Shown here: piece by piece, positions 46,406-55,910 of the stretch
How positions within the stretch are numbered: position 1 is the stretch's first letter
Layout: each line of letters begins with the position of its first letter
Source: Flavisolibacter longurius
GTDB taxonomy: Bacteria > Bacteroidota > Bacteroidia > Chitinophagales > Chitinophagaceae
Length of the DNA stretch: 64,000 nt
Direction: 5' to 3'
NCBI GenBank assembly: GCA_014163555.1
Contig: JACJGO010000005.1
Span: forward strand, 186,001 to 250,000
Notes under the pieces: generated by a model
The model's input: only the letters and a program-made list of their open reading frames with translations
Database searches by the model: none
What the model was told of the DNA's origin: nothing
Program-made: the position numbers and the translations under genes

Positions 46406-47905
46406 ATGAATACGGATTTAAAGCACCTGGAAGTATGGTTTGTCACCGGAAGCCAGCATTTGTATGGAGAGGAAACTTTAAAGCAGGTTGCAGCTCACGC
46501 AGAAGAAATTGCAAAACATTTGGATGGTGCGGCACAAATTCCCGTGCGCATTGTTTTTAAGCCAACCGTGAAAAGCACAGAAGAGGTTACTGCCACCTGT
46601 GCGGAAGCCAATGCTGCAAAAGCCTGTATCGGCATCATTGCCTGGATGCATACGTTTTCGCCGGCGAAGATGTGGATCACGGGCCTGCGCAACCTGCAAA
46701 CGCCACTGCTCCATTTGCACACACAATACAACCGTGATATTCCCTGGGATAGTATCGACATGGATTTTATGAACCTGAACCAGTCGGCTCACGGCGACCG
46801 TGAATTTGGCTTTATGGTAAGCCGGATGCGCAAGGCTCGCAAAGTGGTGGTAGGGCATTGGCAGGACAGCGAAGTGATTACACAAATTGAAGGCTGGACA
46901 CGGGTAGCCGCCGGATGGCACGACTGGCAGGGAGCAAAGTTTGTACGCTTCGGCGATAACATGCGCTATGTAGCCGTAACAGAAGGTGATAAAGTAGAAG
47001 CCGAATTGAAGTTTGGTTTCTCTTTAAACACACATGGCATTGGCGACCTTGTAACAGTAATTAATGCAGTCGAAGATCGTTCGATAGATGCCCTTGTAAA
47101 AGAATACGAGGACAGCTATTCCCTTTCTAAAGGTCTTTTGAATGAACAAAAGCAATCCCTTCGCGATGCTGCTCGCATTGAAGCCGGTCTGCGTCAGTTT
47201 TTGGAAGAAGGCGGATACAAAGGATTTTCTGACACGTTTGAAGACCTGCACGGCATGGTACAACTTCCGGGTATAGCTGCACAGCGCCTGATGAAAGAAG
47301 GTTATGGCTTTGCCGGTGAAGGCGACTGGAAAACAGCCGCCCTGGTGCGGGCCATGAAAGTGATGGCAACAGGGTTGAAAGGAGGTAACTCGTTCATGGA
47401 AGATTATACCTATCATTTTGAACCGGGCAATAACCTCGTGCTGGGTGCCCACATGCTGGAGATCTGCGAAAGCATCGCCAGTGGCAAGCCTTCCTGCGAA
47501 GTGCATCCCCTTGGCATTGGCGGCAAAGCCGATCCGGTTCGACTCGTGTTTAACGTGGCCGGTGGAGCGGCCCTGAATGCAGCGCTTATGGATTTTGGCA
47601 ACCGTTTCAGGCTGTTGGTGAATGAAGTAGAAGCGGTAGAACCGCAACAAGATCTTCCCAAACTACCGGTGGCAAGAGTGCTGTGGAAACCGCTGCCGGA
47701 TATGAAGACCGGTTGCGCTGCCTGGATTCTGGCCGGTGGTGCACACCATACTTGCTACAGCCAGAATCTGACAGCGCAACATCTTGAAGATTTTGCTGAA
47801 ATCGCCGGTATCGAGTATGTCAAAATTGGAAAGGACACAGATCTCTACAGCTTTAAAAATGAGCTGCGCTGGAACGAAGTCTATTACCAGATCAGGACAT
47901 CGTAA
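46406..47905 (+). CDS. araA: L-arabinose isomerase
   Basis: 499 aa, the normal length. Starts [21 protein letters not shown], with [18 protein letters not shown], and the catalytic region [23 protein letters not shown] bearing the metal-binding Glu and His residues, as in E. coli AraA. Isomerises L-arabinose to L-ribulose in the cytosol, first step of the pathway. Followed after 98 bp by the GH127 gene on the same strand. Confidence 0.97.
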   Translation: MNTDLKHLEVWFVTGSQHLYGEETLKQVAAHAEEIAKHLDGAAQIPVRIVFKPTVKSTEEVTATCAEANAAKACIGIIAWMHTFSPAKMWITGLRNLQTPLLHLHTQYNRDIPWDSIDMDFMNLNQSAHGDREFGFMVSRMRKARKVVVGHWQDSEVITQIEGWTRVAAGWHDWQGAKFVRFGDNMRYVAVTEGDKVEAELKFGFSLNTHGIGDLVTVINAVEDRSIDALVKEYEDSYSLSKGLLNEQKQSLRDAARIEAGLRQFLEEGGYKGFSDTFEDLHGMVQLPGIAAQRLMKEGYGFAGEGDWKTAALVRAMKVMATGLKGGNSFMEDYTYHFEPGNNLVLGAHMLEICESIASGKPSCEVHPLGIGGKADPVRLVFNVAGGAALNAALMDFGNRFRLLVNEVEAVEPQQDLPKLPVARVLWKPLPDMKTGCAAWILAGGAHHTCYSQNLTAQHLEDFAEIAGIEYVKIGKDTDLYSFKNELRWNEVYYQIRTS

Positions 47906-48003
47906 AAGCATCGGTTCAACACCGCAAACTTGCTTTAGAAAAGCACTACATCTGCTCGAATCGCTCTTCGAAATTTTGAAATGGAGGTTTAAATTTTCTC
48001 CGT

Positions 48004-50364
48004 ATGAAAAGATATTTCCTTTGCTTTTTCTGGGTTTGGATGGCATGGCTTCCCGTCATGGGTCAGAAGCCTGTACTGAAGGCATTTCCGCTTTCCAGCG
48101 TACGGCTTTTGGACAGCCCATTCAAAGAGGCACAGGAAACTGATAAAGATTATATTCTTTCCCTGGATGCAGACCGCCTACTGGCGCCATTTTTACGGGA
48201 AGCCGGTCTGCCGGCGAAGGCCGAAAGTTATGGTAACTGGGAAAATACCGGTCTGGATGGACACATCGGCGGGCATTACCTTTCTGCCCTGGCCAATATG
48301 TATGCGGCCACCGGCAATCGAAAAATAGGAGAGCGGTTAACCTACACCGTTACCTGGCTGGAGAAATGCCAGCAAAACAACGCCGGTGGTTATGTTGGGG
48401 GCATACCTGGGAATAAAAAACTTTGGCAGGAAATCGCAGAAGGCAAAATCGACGCCGGCAGCTTTTCTCTCAACAAAAAATGGGTACCGCTTTATAACAT
48501 CCATAAATTATTTGCAGGACTAGCGGATGCGTATACAATTGCGGGAAACGAAAAAGCAAAAAAAGTACTGGTTAAACTTTCCGATTGGTTTATCGGTGTG
48601 ACAGAAAACCTTTCTGATGCGCGGTTGCAAACGATCTTGCGCAGCGAGCATGGAGGTTTAAACGAAGTTTTTGCCGATGTAGCCGCCATCACCGGAGACC
48701 AGAAATATCTCGCTTTAGCAAAGCGTCTTTCACACCGTTCGCTGCTGCAACCGCTTTTACAAAACAAGGATAGCCTGAATGGCTTGCATGCGAATACACA
48801 GATCCCGAAAGTGATCGGCTATATGCGCATCGCACAGCTTACGGAGAACAAAGAATGGACGAATGCTGCCCGGTTTTTTTGGAATACGGTGACCAAGAAC
48901 AGGACCATCTCCATTGGCGGGAACAGCGTTCGTGAACATTTTCATCCTGCCCAAGATTTTTCTTCCATGATCGAAACAAGGGAAGGACCGGAAACCTGCA
49001 ATACCTATAACATGCTGAAGCTGTCGAAGCTGTTGTTTACATCGGAGCCATCATCTACCTACATGGATTATTACGAAAGGGCCGTTTACAATCATATTCT
49101 TTCTTCACAGCACCCGAAGGGCGGCTTTGTTTATTTCACACCCATCAGGCCGCAACATTACCGTGTGTACTCCAGTCCGCAACAAAGCTTTTGGTGCTGC
49201 GTGGGAACGGGTTTAGAAAATCATGGCAAGTACGGGGAAATGATCTATGCGCATAACGACAAAGACCTTTTCATCAACCTGTATATTCCCTCCCAACTGA
49301 CATGGAAAGAAAAAGGACTGGTGCTGAAACAGAAGACTAGTTTTCCCAACAGCGAGAAAACAAGCTTTCAATTTGCATTGGCAGCGCCGAAAACGTTTGC
49401 CGTTTCGTTTCGCAATCCTTCCTGGGTGGCCAGTAGGAAGATTAAAGTTTGGATTAATAACCAAGAAGTGGAGGCAGTGCAACATAAAAATGGCTACGTT
49501 ACCCTGCAGCGCCAATGGAAAAATGGTGATGTTCTTTCGCTTCAATTGCCTATGCAGGTTAAAACTGAGTTCCTTCCCGACGGTTCGCCCTGGTTTTCAT
49601 TTGTACGCGGTCCCATTGTATTGGCGGCGGCAACAGATACAACAGCAATGGTGGGAATAAAGGCTGATGACAGTCGTATGGGACATATTGCCAGCGGGCC
49701 ACTTTATCCCATTGAAAACGCACCGATGATCGTTTCCGAATGCAAGGATCTTTCCTCAGCGCTCCAGCCTGTAGCTGGTAAACCTTTCACGTTTACGGCT
49801 TGTAAACTTATCTACCCCGATTCGTTTCGCAACCTGCAACTCGTTCCCTTTTACACCTTACACGATACGCGTTACATGGTGTACTGGCGATTTGCCACGC
49901 CAGATCAACTGCAAAGTATCCGGGAAGAATTGCGCAAGGCGGAAGAAGAACGCCTGGCGCTGGAAACAATTACTGTTGACTACGTAGCGCCGGGAGAACA
50001 ACAGCCCGAATCAGACCACGGATTCAAGGGCGAAAACACGGAATCCGGTGTATTCAGGGAACGGCACTGGCGGCATGCAAAAGGTTGGTTTAGCTATGAC
50101 CTGAAGAACAGGAAAGGAGAGGGGCGGCGGATTCGCATTACGTATTCTGGCAGCGATAAAAACCGAACGTTTGATTTGTTTGCAAATGGTATTCTGTTGC
50201 AAACAGTAAAGCTGGATGGCGTGGCTGGAGACAGGTTTTTCGACGTGAATTATCCCTTGCCGGAATCAATGATAACAGAGCCCAAAGAAACCATCACCGT
50301 AAAACTTGTGGCACACTCCGGTTCCATTGCCGGCGGAGTTTTTGGCGTCCGTTTATTAAAATAG
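48004..50364 (+). CDS. Beta-L-arabinofuranosidase, GH127
   Basis: 786 aa with a signal peptide ending VMGQ. GH127/DUF1680 motifs are present with the zinc-thiolate active-site set: Glu311 (VREHF), Glu330 and Cys332 (PETCNTYN), and the Cys398-Cys399 pair (FWCCVGTG), as known from HypBA1, where the first Cys of the pair is the nucleophile. The C-terminal third holds further beta domains. Releases beta-L-arabinofuranose from, for example, hydroxyproline-linked plant glycoproteins. With GH51 it covers both anomeric linkages in one locus. Confidence 0.95.
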   Translation: MKRYFLCFFWVWMAWLPVMGQKPVLKAFPLSSVRLLDSPFKEAQETDKDYILSLDADRLLAPFLREAGLPAKAESYGNWENTGLDGHIGGHYLSALANMYAATGNRKIGERLTYTVTWLEKCQQNNAGGYVGGIPGNKKLWQEIAEGKIDAGSFSLNKKWVPLYNIHKLFAGLADAYTIAGNEKAKKVLVKLSDWFIGVTENLSDARLQTILRSEHGGLNEVFADVAAITGDQKYLALAKRLSHRSLLQPLLQNKDSLNGLHANTQIPKVIGYMRIAQLTENKEWTNAARFFWNTVTKNRTISIGGNSVREHFHPAQDFSSMIETREGPETCNTYNMLKLSKLLFTSEPSSTYMDYYERAVYNHILSSQHPKGGFVYFTPIRPQHYRVYSSPQQSFWCCVGTGLENHGKYGEMIYAHNDKDLFINLYIPSQLTWKEKGLVLKQKTSFPNSEKTSFQFALAAPKTFAVSFRNPSWVASRKIKVWINNQEVEAVQHKNGYVTLQRQWKNGDVLSLQLPMQVKTEFLPDGSPWFSFVRGPIVLAAATDTTAMVGIKADDSRMGHIASGPLYPIENAPMIVSECKDLSSALQPVAGKPFTFTACKLIYPDSFRNLQLVPFYTLHDTRYMVYWRFATPDQLQSIREELRKAEEERLALETITVDYVAPGEQQPESDHGFKGENTESGVFRERHWRHAKGWFSYDLKNRKGEGRRIRITYSGSDKNRTFDLFANGILLQTVKLDGVAGDRFFDVNYPLPESMITEPKETITVKLVAHSGSIAGGVFGVRLLK

Positions 50365-50436
50365 GTTCAAAATTTATACCCCCATAATTCAACCGCCTTT
50401 TTGCATTGAAGCTTGCATGAAATTGAAGCAAGCACA

Positions 50437-50679
50437 CTATTTCAACACCGCTTCTATTCCCGCCGCTATTGCCTTGAGTAATTCCAATGGAACTTCCTTT
50501 CCCTCGCCGTCTGTATCCACCAAGGCTCTGTAGTTTCTTTCTTCATCGGGTTCAAAATAAACCGGCGTACCATAAACATCTACTTCAAAACGATGCGTAT
50601 AACCGGTTTGCAGCAACCGGGCAGGAAACAGAACTTCGTCTCCTTTGTACACCACCGGTAAGTCAAATGAATCTTCCAT
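50437..50679 (-). CDS. Small conserved-looking protein, unknown function
   Basis: 80 aa, ATG at 50677-50679. Acidic and beta-rich: FDLPVVYKGDEVLFPARLL, YTHRFEVDVYGTPVYFEPDEE, then a helical C-terminus. No signal peptide or helix spanning the membrane, so it is cytosolic. It converges with the GH127 gene; a short hairpin GCTTGC/GCAAGC (50411-50433) lies between them. No family is recognised, though the compact layout looks genuine. Confidence 0.65.
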   Translation of the reverse strand: MEDSFDLPVVYKGDEVLFPARLLQTGYTHRFEVDVYGTPVYFEPDEERNYRALVDTDGEGKEVPLELLKAIAAGIEAVLK

Positions 50680-50857
50680 GGATTGAAATTAGGAGCGGAA
50701 TAAAAAGCAGGAATAAAAAATTTGCTGCACCTGACAATATCCGCATCTATTACAAAGCTGAGCACCACACAGTCTTATTCAAAGCTGCAGCTTTAATTTT
50801 CATCCATCCGGAACTTTCTGTAGCCTGAGCTTTTACTTTTGCTGTTCAATTCACCGC

Positions 50858-52090
50858 ATGGAAAAACCTGTCAACGAAACCGCATTGAAGCTGCCGGCAA
50901 CGGCAATGGAAGGAACGGTTTATCCCATCCTGCTTTCGATTAGCCTTTCGCACCTGCTCAATGATACCATTCAATCCCTGATTCCTTCCATCTATCCGCT
51001 GGTAAAGGATTCCTTCAGCCTGACCTTTGCGCAGATTGGGTTGATCACCCTCGTGTTTCAGTTGGCAGCCTCACTTTTACAACCTTTTGTTGGGTATTAT
51101 ACCGATAAAAAACCGCAGCCGTTTTCCCTTGCTACCGGTATGGGCATAACGCTGCTGGGTCTCCTGTGCATGGCCTTTGCATCGAGCTTCGCCTGGATCC
51201 TGGTTTCCGTTGGCCTTATCGGTATGGGTTCATCGGTTTTTCACCCGGAGGCCTCCAAAGTTGCTTACATGGCATCCGGTGGACGGCGCGGACTTGCTCA
51301 ATCCATTTTTCAGGTTGGTGGCAATGCCGGTAGTGCCATTGGTCCTTTACTTGCGGCCCTAATTATTGTTCCTTTTGGGCAATCCAGTGTTGCCTGGTTT
51401 TCTGTGCTGGCACTCCTAGCCATCGCCATCCTGTTGCGCATTGGCCGCTGGTACCAGGAAAATATGCACCGGATCCGGCCGAAAAAAAGAGCAGCGGGCG
51501 GGAGTGAAGCGGCGGCTCTTTCCCGAAACAAAATCGGGCTTTCCATTGCGATCCTGCTGGTGCTCATTTTCTCCAAATATTTTTACCTCGCCAGCATGAG
51601 CTCATACTTTACATTCTACCTTATCGACAAATTCCAGCTATCAGTTCAAAGCTCACAAATCCACCTGTTTATTTTCCTGCTGGCAACAGCCCTTGGTACA
51701 TTTATGGGTGGTCCGCTGGGCGATCGTTTTGGACGGAAATACGTGATCTGGTTTTCCATCCTGGGTGCGGCGCCGTTTACATTGCTTTTGCCGCATGCCA
51801 ATCTTTTCTGGACAACCGTGCTAAGTATCCTCATCGGATTTATCCTGGCGTCGGCATTTTCAGCCATTCTTGTTTATGCGCAGGAACTCCTGCCCGGAAA
51901 AGTGGGCATGGTATCGGGCTTGTTTTTTGGCTTTGCCTTTGGGATGGGCGGACTCGGTTCGGCCTTATTGGGTGCCCTCGCCGACAGCACCAGTATCAGC
52001 TACGTGTACCAGGTATGTGCTTACCTGCCACTGATTGGATTACTGACGGCTTTCTTACCCAATTTAGGCGTGAAACACAGCAAACAATAA
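50858..52090 (+). CDS. fsr: MFS transporter, fosmidomycin-resistance (Fsr) type
   Basis: 410 aa with about 12 hydrophobic segments. The family signature is visible at the N-terminus (SHLLNDTIQSLIPSIYPLVK) and in the loop-2 region (LQPFVGYYTDKKPQPFSLATG), with GMGSSVFHPEASKVAYMASGGRRG and QVGGNAGSAIGPLLAAL, as in E. coli Fsr. It exports drugs or metabolites by proton exchange; the natural substrate is unknown. It is not related to arabinose uptake by family. It stands alone between the arabinose and nrf loci. Confidence 0.88.
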   Translation: MEKPVNETALKLPATAMEGTVYPILLSISLSHLLNDTIQSLIPSIYPLVKDSFSLTFAQIGLITLVFQLAASLLQPFVGYYTDKKPQPFSLATGMGITLLGLLCMAFASSFAWILVSVGLIGMGSSVFHPEASKVAYMASGGRRGLAQSIFQVGGNAGSAIGPLLAALIIVPFGQSSVAWFSVLALLAIAILLRIGRWYQENMHRIRPKKRAAGGSEAAALSRNKIGLSIAILLVLIFSKYFYLASMSSYFTFYLIDKFQLSVQSSQIHLFIFLLATALGTFMGGPLGDRFGRKYVIWFSILGAAPFTLLLPHANLFWTTVLSILIGFILASAFSAILVYAQELLPGKVGMVSGLFFGFAFGMGGLGSALLGALADSTSISYVYQVCAYLPLIGLLTAFLPNLGVKHSKQ

Positions 52091-52182
52091 ACACAACATC
52101 AAACAGGAATAGTCAGCTCTAATAGAAAATACTTAGCAGGTTAACGCAAATTATTGCAAACAGAAGAGCTTACAAATAATAA

Positions 52183-52227
52183 TGCAAGCTACCGGCCATG
52201 GTTGTGTGTATTTTTTCTTAGCTTGCA
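52183..52227. promoter_or_regulatory. 9-bp perfect inverted repeat upstream of nrfH
   Basis: TGCAAGCTA (52183-52191) and TAGCTTGCA (52219-52227), separated by 27 bp, lie in the 245-bp gap before nrfH, about 110-150 bp from its start. This could be two half-sites for a regulator or a weak hairpin in the leader. It does not match the FNR consensus. Confidence 0.3.
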
Positions 52228-52335
52228 ATGGAAAGAGATTCAACAGTTGCACAGTTTTTGTAGAAACTACATCCATATTTCATGCTGAATGACTGTACCA
52301 TGTTGGCATGCTAGTTTTATCAATCGGGCAAATGC

Positions 52336-52980
52336 ATGAGCAGACTACGCAAATTTGAACGGTTTTTATTCAAATACAGTTTAGTCCCGCCACACAAATG
52401 GCGAAAGGCAGCAATCGTAGCCGTAGCCGCTTTTATTGGCTTAGGACTTTATGTTCTTCGTGTGAGCAATGCGGCATCTTATCTTTCCGATGATCCGCAG
52501 GCCTGCGTGAACTGCCACCTCATGACCCCGCAATACATTACCTGGACGCACAGCTCTCACCGCGAAGTAGCGCACTGCAACGACTGTCATGTTCCGCACA
52601 ACAATGTTGTCAACAAATATTTTTTCAAAGCCAAGGATGGCCTGTACCATGCTTCCATTTTTACCCTTCGGGCTGAGCCGCAGGTGATCCAGGCAAAGAG
52701 CGCTTCGGTGGAAGTGATTCACAACAACTGTATCCGATGTCACCAGGACCAGGTCACGGATACCAAAACCGCCAGCATGGTGGAGAATCATCATGCCAAT
52801 CGTACGGACAGGTTGTGTTGGGATTGTCACCGCGAAGTGCCGCACGGCAGGGTAAAAGGGCTCTCCTCGGTAGGCCTGCAACTGGAGCCGATCCGTCTTT
52901 ATGATCCGGATCGAAAAGTAGTGCCGGCATGGTTGCAGAAGACCATGGAAGAAAAAAAGGAAAAGGCCCAAACAAAGTAA
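52336..52980 (+). CDS. nrfH: NrfH, membrane-anchored tetraheme quinol dehydrogenase
   Basis: 214 aa. A basic N-terminus (KFERFLFKYSLVPPHKWRK) and one membrane anchor (AAIVAVAAFIGLGLYVL) precede four heme-binding CxxCH motifs: CVNCH, CNDCH, CIRCH and CWDCH. NrfH takes electrons from menaquinol and passes them to NrfA on the outer face of the inner membrane. It is 19 bp upstream of nrfA, the standard order for the nrfHA type of nitrite reductase. Confidence 0.97.
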   Translation: MSRLRKFERFLFKYSLVPPHKWRKAAIVAVAAFIGLGLYVLRVSNAASYLSDDPQACVNCHLMTPQYITWTHSSHREVAHCNDCHVPHNNVVNKYFFKAKDGLYHASIFTLRAEPQVIQAKSASVEVIHNNCIRCHQDQVTDTKTASMVENHHANRTDRLCWDCHREVPHGRVKGLSSVGLQLEPIRLYDPDRKVVPAWLQKTMEEKKEKAQTK

Positions 52981-52999
52981 TCATACGAAATTAAATGCA

Positions 53000-54487
53000 A
53001 TGAAGAATTGGCTACTTTTTTTAGGAACGATCGTAGTCGTTTTTTTACTGGCCATGCTGGTGTATTCCATCATGGACCGCAGAACCGAAGGCCGCTTTGC
53101 CTACAAAGCCCAGGTGGCAATTGAAGGCATAGAGCCCCGCGATTCGTTGTGGGGTATGAATTATCCCCGCCAGTACCAGTCGTACCAAAAAACCATGGAC
53201 ACCAGCTTTAAAAGCAAGTACAACACCAGTGGTTTTCGGGATGCGCTGGAACAGGATCCGGAAACCATTATCCTGTGGGCTGGTTATTCCTTCAGCAAGG
53301 GCTACAACCAGCCGCGGGGACATAACCATGCCGTTCGCGATGTGCTGGCCTCGATCAGGATTGGTGCACCGGTGGATACGGCCAACACCGCCATTCCCAG
53401 TACCTGCTGGACCTGTAAAAGCCCTGATGTGCCCCGCCTGATGAGCGAACTAGGCGTAAAAGAATTTTACAGCAAAAAGCTGCCGGAATTTGGCAGCCAG
53501 GTGATCAACCCCATTGGCTGTGCGGATTGTCACGATCCAAAAACCATGAACCTCACGATCACAAGGCCAGCGTTGATTGAAGCCTTTAAAGCCAATGGCC
53601 GCGACATCAACAACGCTTCGCACCAGGAAATGCGTTCACTGGTTTGTGCCCAATGCCATGTGGAATATTATTTCGACAAAACTAGCCCGGATAAAAAAGG
53701 CTCAAACTATCTCACCTTTCCCTGGAAAAACGGGTATGGCGTAGAATCCATGATCGCTTATTACGACAGCATTGGTTTTGCCGATTGGGTGCATCCCCTG
53801 AGCAAAGCTCCCATGTTGAAAGCGCAGCATCCTGATCATGAAATTTATTCCTTTGGCGTGCATGCCAAAAGGGGTGTTTCCTGCGCCGATTGCCATATGC
53901 CGTATGGCACAGAAGGCGGGCAGAAATTCACCAATCACCACATAGGCTCACCCCTCTCTAACGTTGAAAATTCATGCTTTGTTTGTCACCGCGAAAGGGT
54001 AGAAGACCTGGTATCGGATGTGTACGAACGGCAGGGAAAAGTAAAAGGCACTTCAGGCGTGGTGCAGCGCAATATTGCCATGGCACACCTGGAAGCAGAG
54101 CAGGCCTGGAAGCTGGGGGCTAATGAAGCGCAGATGAAACCGATCCTGCAAAACATCCGACATGCCCAGTTTAAGTGGGATTACATCGCCGCCTCACATG
54201 GTGCCGGTTTTCATGCCCCGCTGGAAGCTACCCGCGTTCTGGCTTCCGCTTCGGCCATTATCCAGGAAGCCCGTGTAGCACTGGCAAGGGTGCTGGCTTC
54301 TTTAGGACATACAACACCAGTAAAAATGCCTGACCTGGGCAGCAAATCTGCGCTTCAGGCCTATATCGGTATTGACCTTGAAAAAGAAAAACTGCAGAAA
54401 GCAGAGTTTCTGGAACAGGTAGTACCCAAATGGCTGGCTGAAGGCAAAGCCCGGGAAGCCCGCAAAAAAGTAACCATGCTGCAGTAA
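53000..54487 (+). CDS. nrfA: Ammonia-forming pentaheme cytochrome c nitrite reductase
   Basis: 495 aa with an N-terminal membrane/signal segment (LLFLGTIVVVFLLAMLVYSI) kept as an anchor or cleaved. The catalytic heme motif is the family-specific CxxCK, CWTCK (136-140). Four further CxxCH sites follow: CADCH, CAQCH, CADCH (before MPYGTEGG) and CFVCH. NrfA reduces nitrite to ammonia with six electrons in the periplasm. Together with NrfH and the downstream cytochrome c assembly gene this forms a respiratory nitrite ammonification operon. Confidence 0.97.
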   Translation: MKNWLLFLGTIVVVFLLAMLVYSIMDRRTEGRFAYKAQVAIEGIEPRDSLWGMNYPRQYQSYQKTMDTSFKSKYNTSGFRDALEQDPETIILWAGYSFSKGYNQPRGHNHAVRDVLASIRIGAPVDTANTAIPSTCWTCKSPDVPRLMSELGVKEFYSKKLPEFGSQVINPIGCADCHDPKTMNLTITRPALIEAFKANGRDINNASHQEMRSLVCAQCHVEYYFDKTSPDKKGSNYLTFPWKNGYGVESMIAYYDSIGFADWVHPLSKAPMLKAQHPDHEIYSFGVHAKRGVSCADCHMPYGTEGGQKFTNHHIGSPLSNVENSCFVCHRERVEDLVSDVYERQGKVKGTSGVVQRNIAMAHLEAEQAWKLGANEAQMKPILQNIRHAQFKWDYIAASHGAGFHAPLEATRVLASASAIIQEARVALARVLASLGHTTPVKMPDLGSKSALQAYIGIDLEKEKLQKAEFLEQVVPKWLAEGKAREARKKVTMLQ

Positions 54488-54590
54488 AGGTGAATGGTCA
54501 GTGGTAGGTAAGGGTCGTATATTTTCACCTGCCATTCCACTTTTCATAGGTCATCGGTGCCTGATTTCATAACATTAGTTCCCGCTTTCT

Positions 54591-55906
54591 ATGCGAAAAT
54601 CATTGCTGTTGGCAGGATGCCTTTGCGGAATCCTGCCCTTCACTTCAAGCTATGCCCAATTCAATGTGGACGGCCAGTTGATACAGCGGGCTGAATTCCG
54701 AAATGGCTATAACCGGTTGATCCGGGAAGGTGCTGACCCCGCTGCTTTCATTGCCCACAGGGCCCGCCTGCAAGCCAGTTATACAAAAGACAATTTTACA
54801 TTTTTTGCCAGTATGCAGGACGTGCGAACCTGGGGCAATACATCGCAAACAAAGATCACCGATGATGCCCTTTCCCTTCATGAGGCATGGCTGGAAATGG
54901 TTCTTTCCGAACACTGGAAAATAAAGCTTGGCCGACAAGAATTGAACTATGACAATGCCCGCTTTTTGGGAAACTTGGACTGGGCCTTACAGGCAAGGGC
55001 ACACGATTTTGGGCTGGTGAAGTTCGAAAAAGGAGCCGCCAAGTTGCATGTTGGCGGCGGCTATAACCAAAATGCTCAACAGCTTTCAGGCAACCTGTTT
55101 ACGGTTCCCAACCAGTACAAAACGGCGCAAATGGCCCGCTATGAAAATGTCCTGGGCAAGCTGCAGTTCTCCCTGCTTTTCTGGAACGATGGGCGGCAAT
55201 TTACGCAGACCGATAGCACCGGCGCCATCACCAACAAAGGCGTACGCTACCGCCAAACGATCGGTCTGCCTACACTTCGCTTGCAGGCCGGCAACACTAG
55301 TTTTTCCGGGTTTTATTATCACCAGTTGGGGAAAGATGCCGCAGGACGCACCGTAGATGGATATGATGCCAACCTGCAGGTGGTACATCAAATCAACCTG
55401 GACACGGCCGCTTCGCGAAAGCTGCGCTTTGCCGTTGGTGCTGAAATCATCAGCGGTACGCCTTCCAATGCTGGTTCTCGCAACAAATCGTTCTCACCGC
55501 AATACGGCACCAATCATTTGCACAACGGGTACATGGACCTGTTTTATGTTGGTGGTGCACATGAGAACAGCGTAGGCCTGCAGGATTTTTACCTGCGTAC
55601 CCGTTATGATTTCAGTTCGAAATTTTTACGCAGCTCGACGGGCATTATTTTACTTCCCATGCCGATGTGTACCGGCCATCCGGTGAAAAAAGAAACAGCT
55701 ACCTCGGTACCGAACTGGATCTTTCGCTAGGCTATCTCATCAACAGTTCCATTTCGCTGCAGGGCGGCTACAGCCAGTTCTTCCACTCTGATACCTTTGA
55801 ACAGGTACAGAACAACGGCAACCTGAAATCGACGCAGAACTGGGCCTATCTAATGCTTATCTTCCGGCCAACCCTACGAAACAAGTTTATAGGAATCTTA
55901 TTGTAA
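54591..55906 (+). pseudogene. Alginate-export-type porin in the nrf operon, frameshifted
   Basis: A signal peptide (ending SSYAQ) and beta-barrel repeats (LIQRAEFRNGYNRLI, FIAHRARLQASYTKDNFTFF, WKIKLGRQELNYDNARFLG) match the alginate_exp barrel family. The first frame ends at 55730 with a non-barrel tail. The barrel continues in another frame (YLGTELDLSLGYLINSSISL) to 55906. Adding one T to the T5 run at 55623-55627 joins them as SSKFFTQLDGHYFTSHADVY. It lies between nrfA and ccsBA, so it probably lets nitrite or nitrate through the outer membrane. May be functional if the deletion is a sequencing error. Confidence 0.8.
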
Positions 55907-55910
55907 CAGC

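Noticed and set aside
47931-47945. Short hairpin TGCTTT/AAAGCA between araA and the GH127 gene
   Set aside because: Six-base stem with no T tract; too weak to call a terminator, so GH127 may be co-transcribed with araA.
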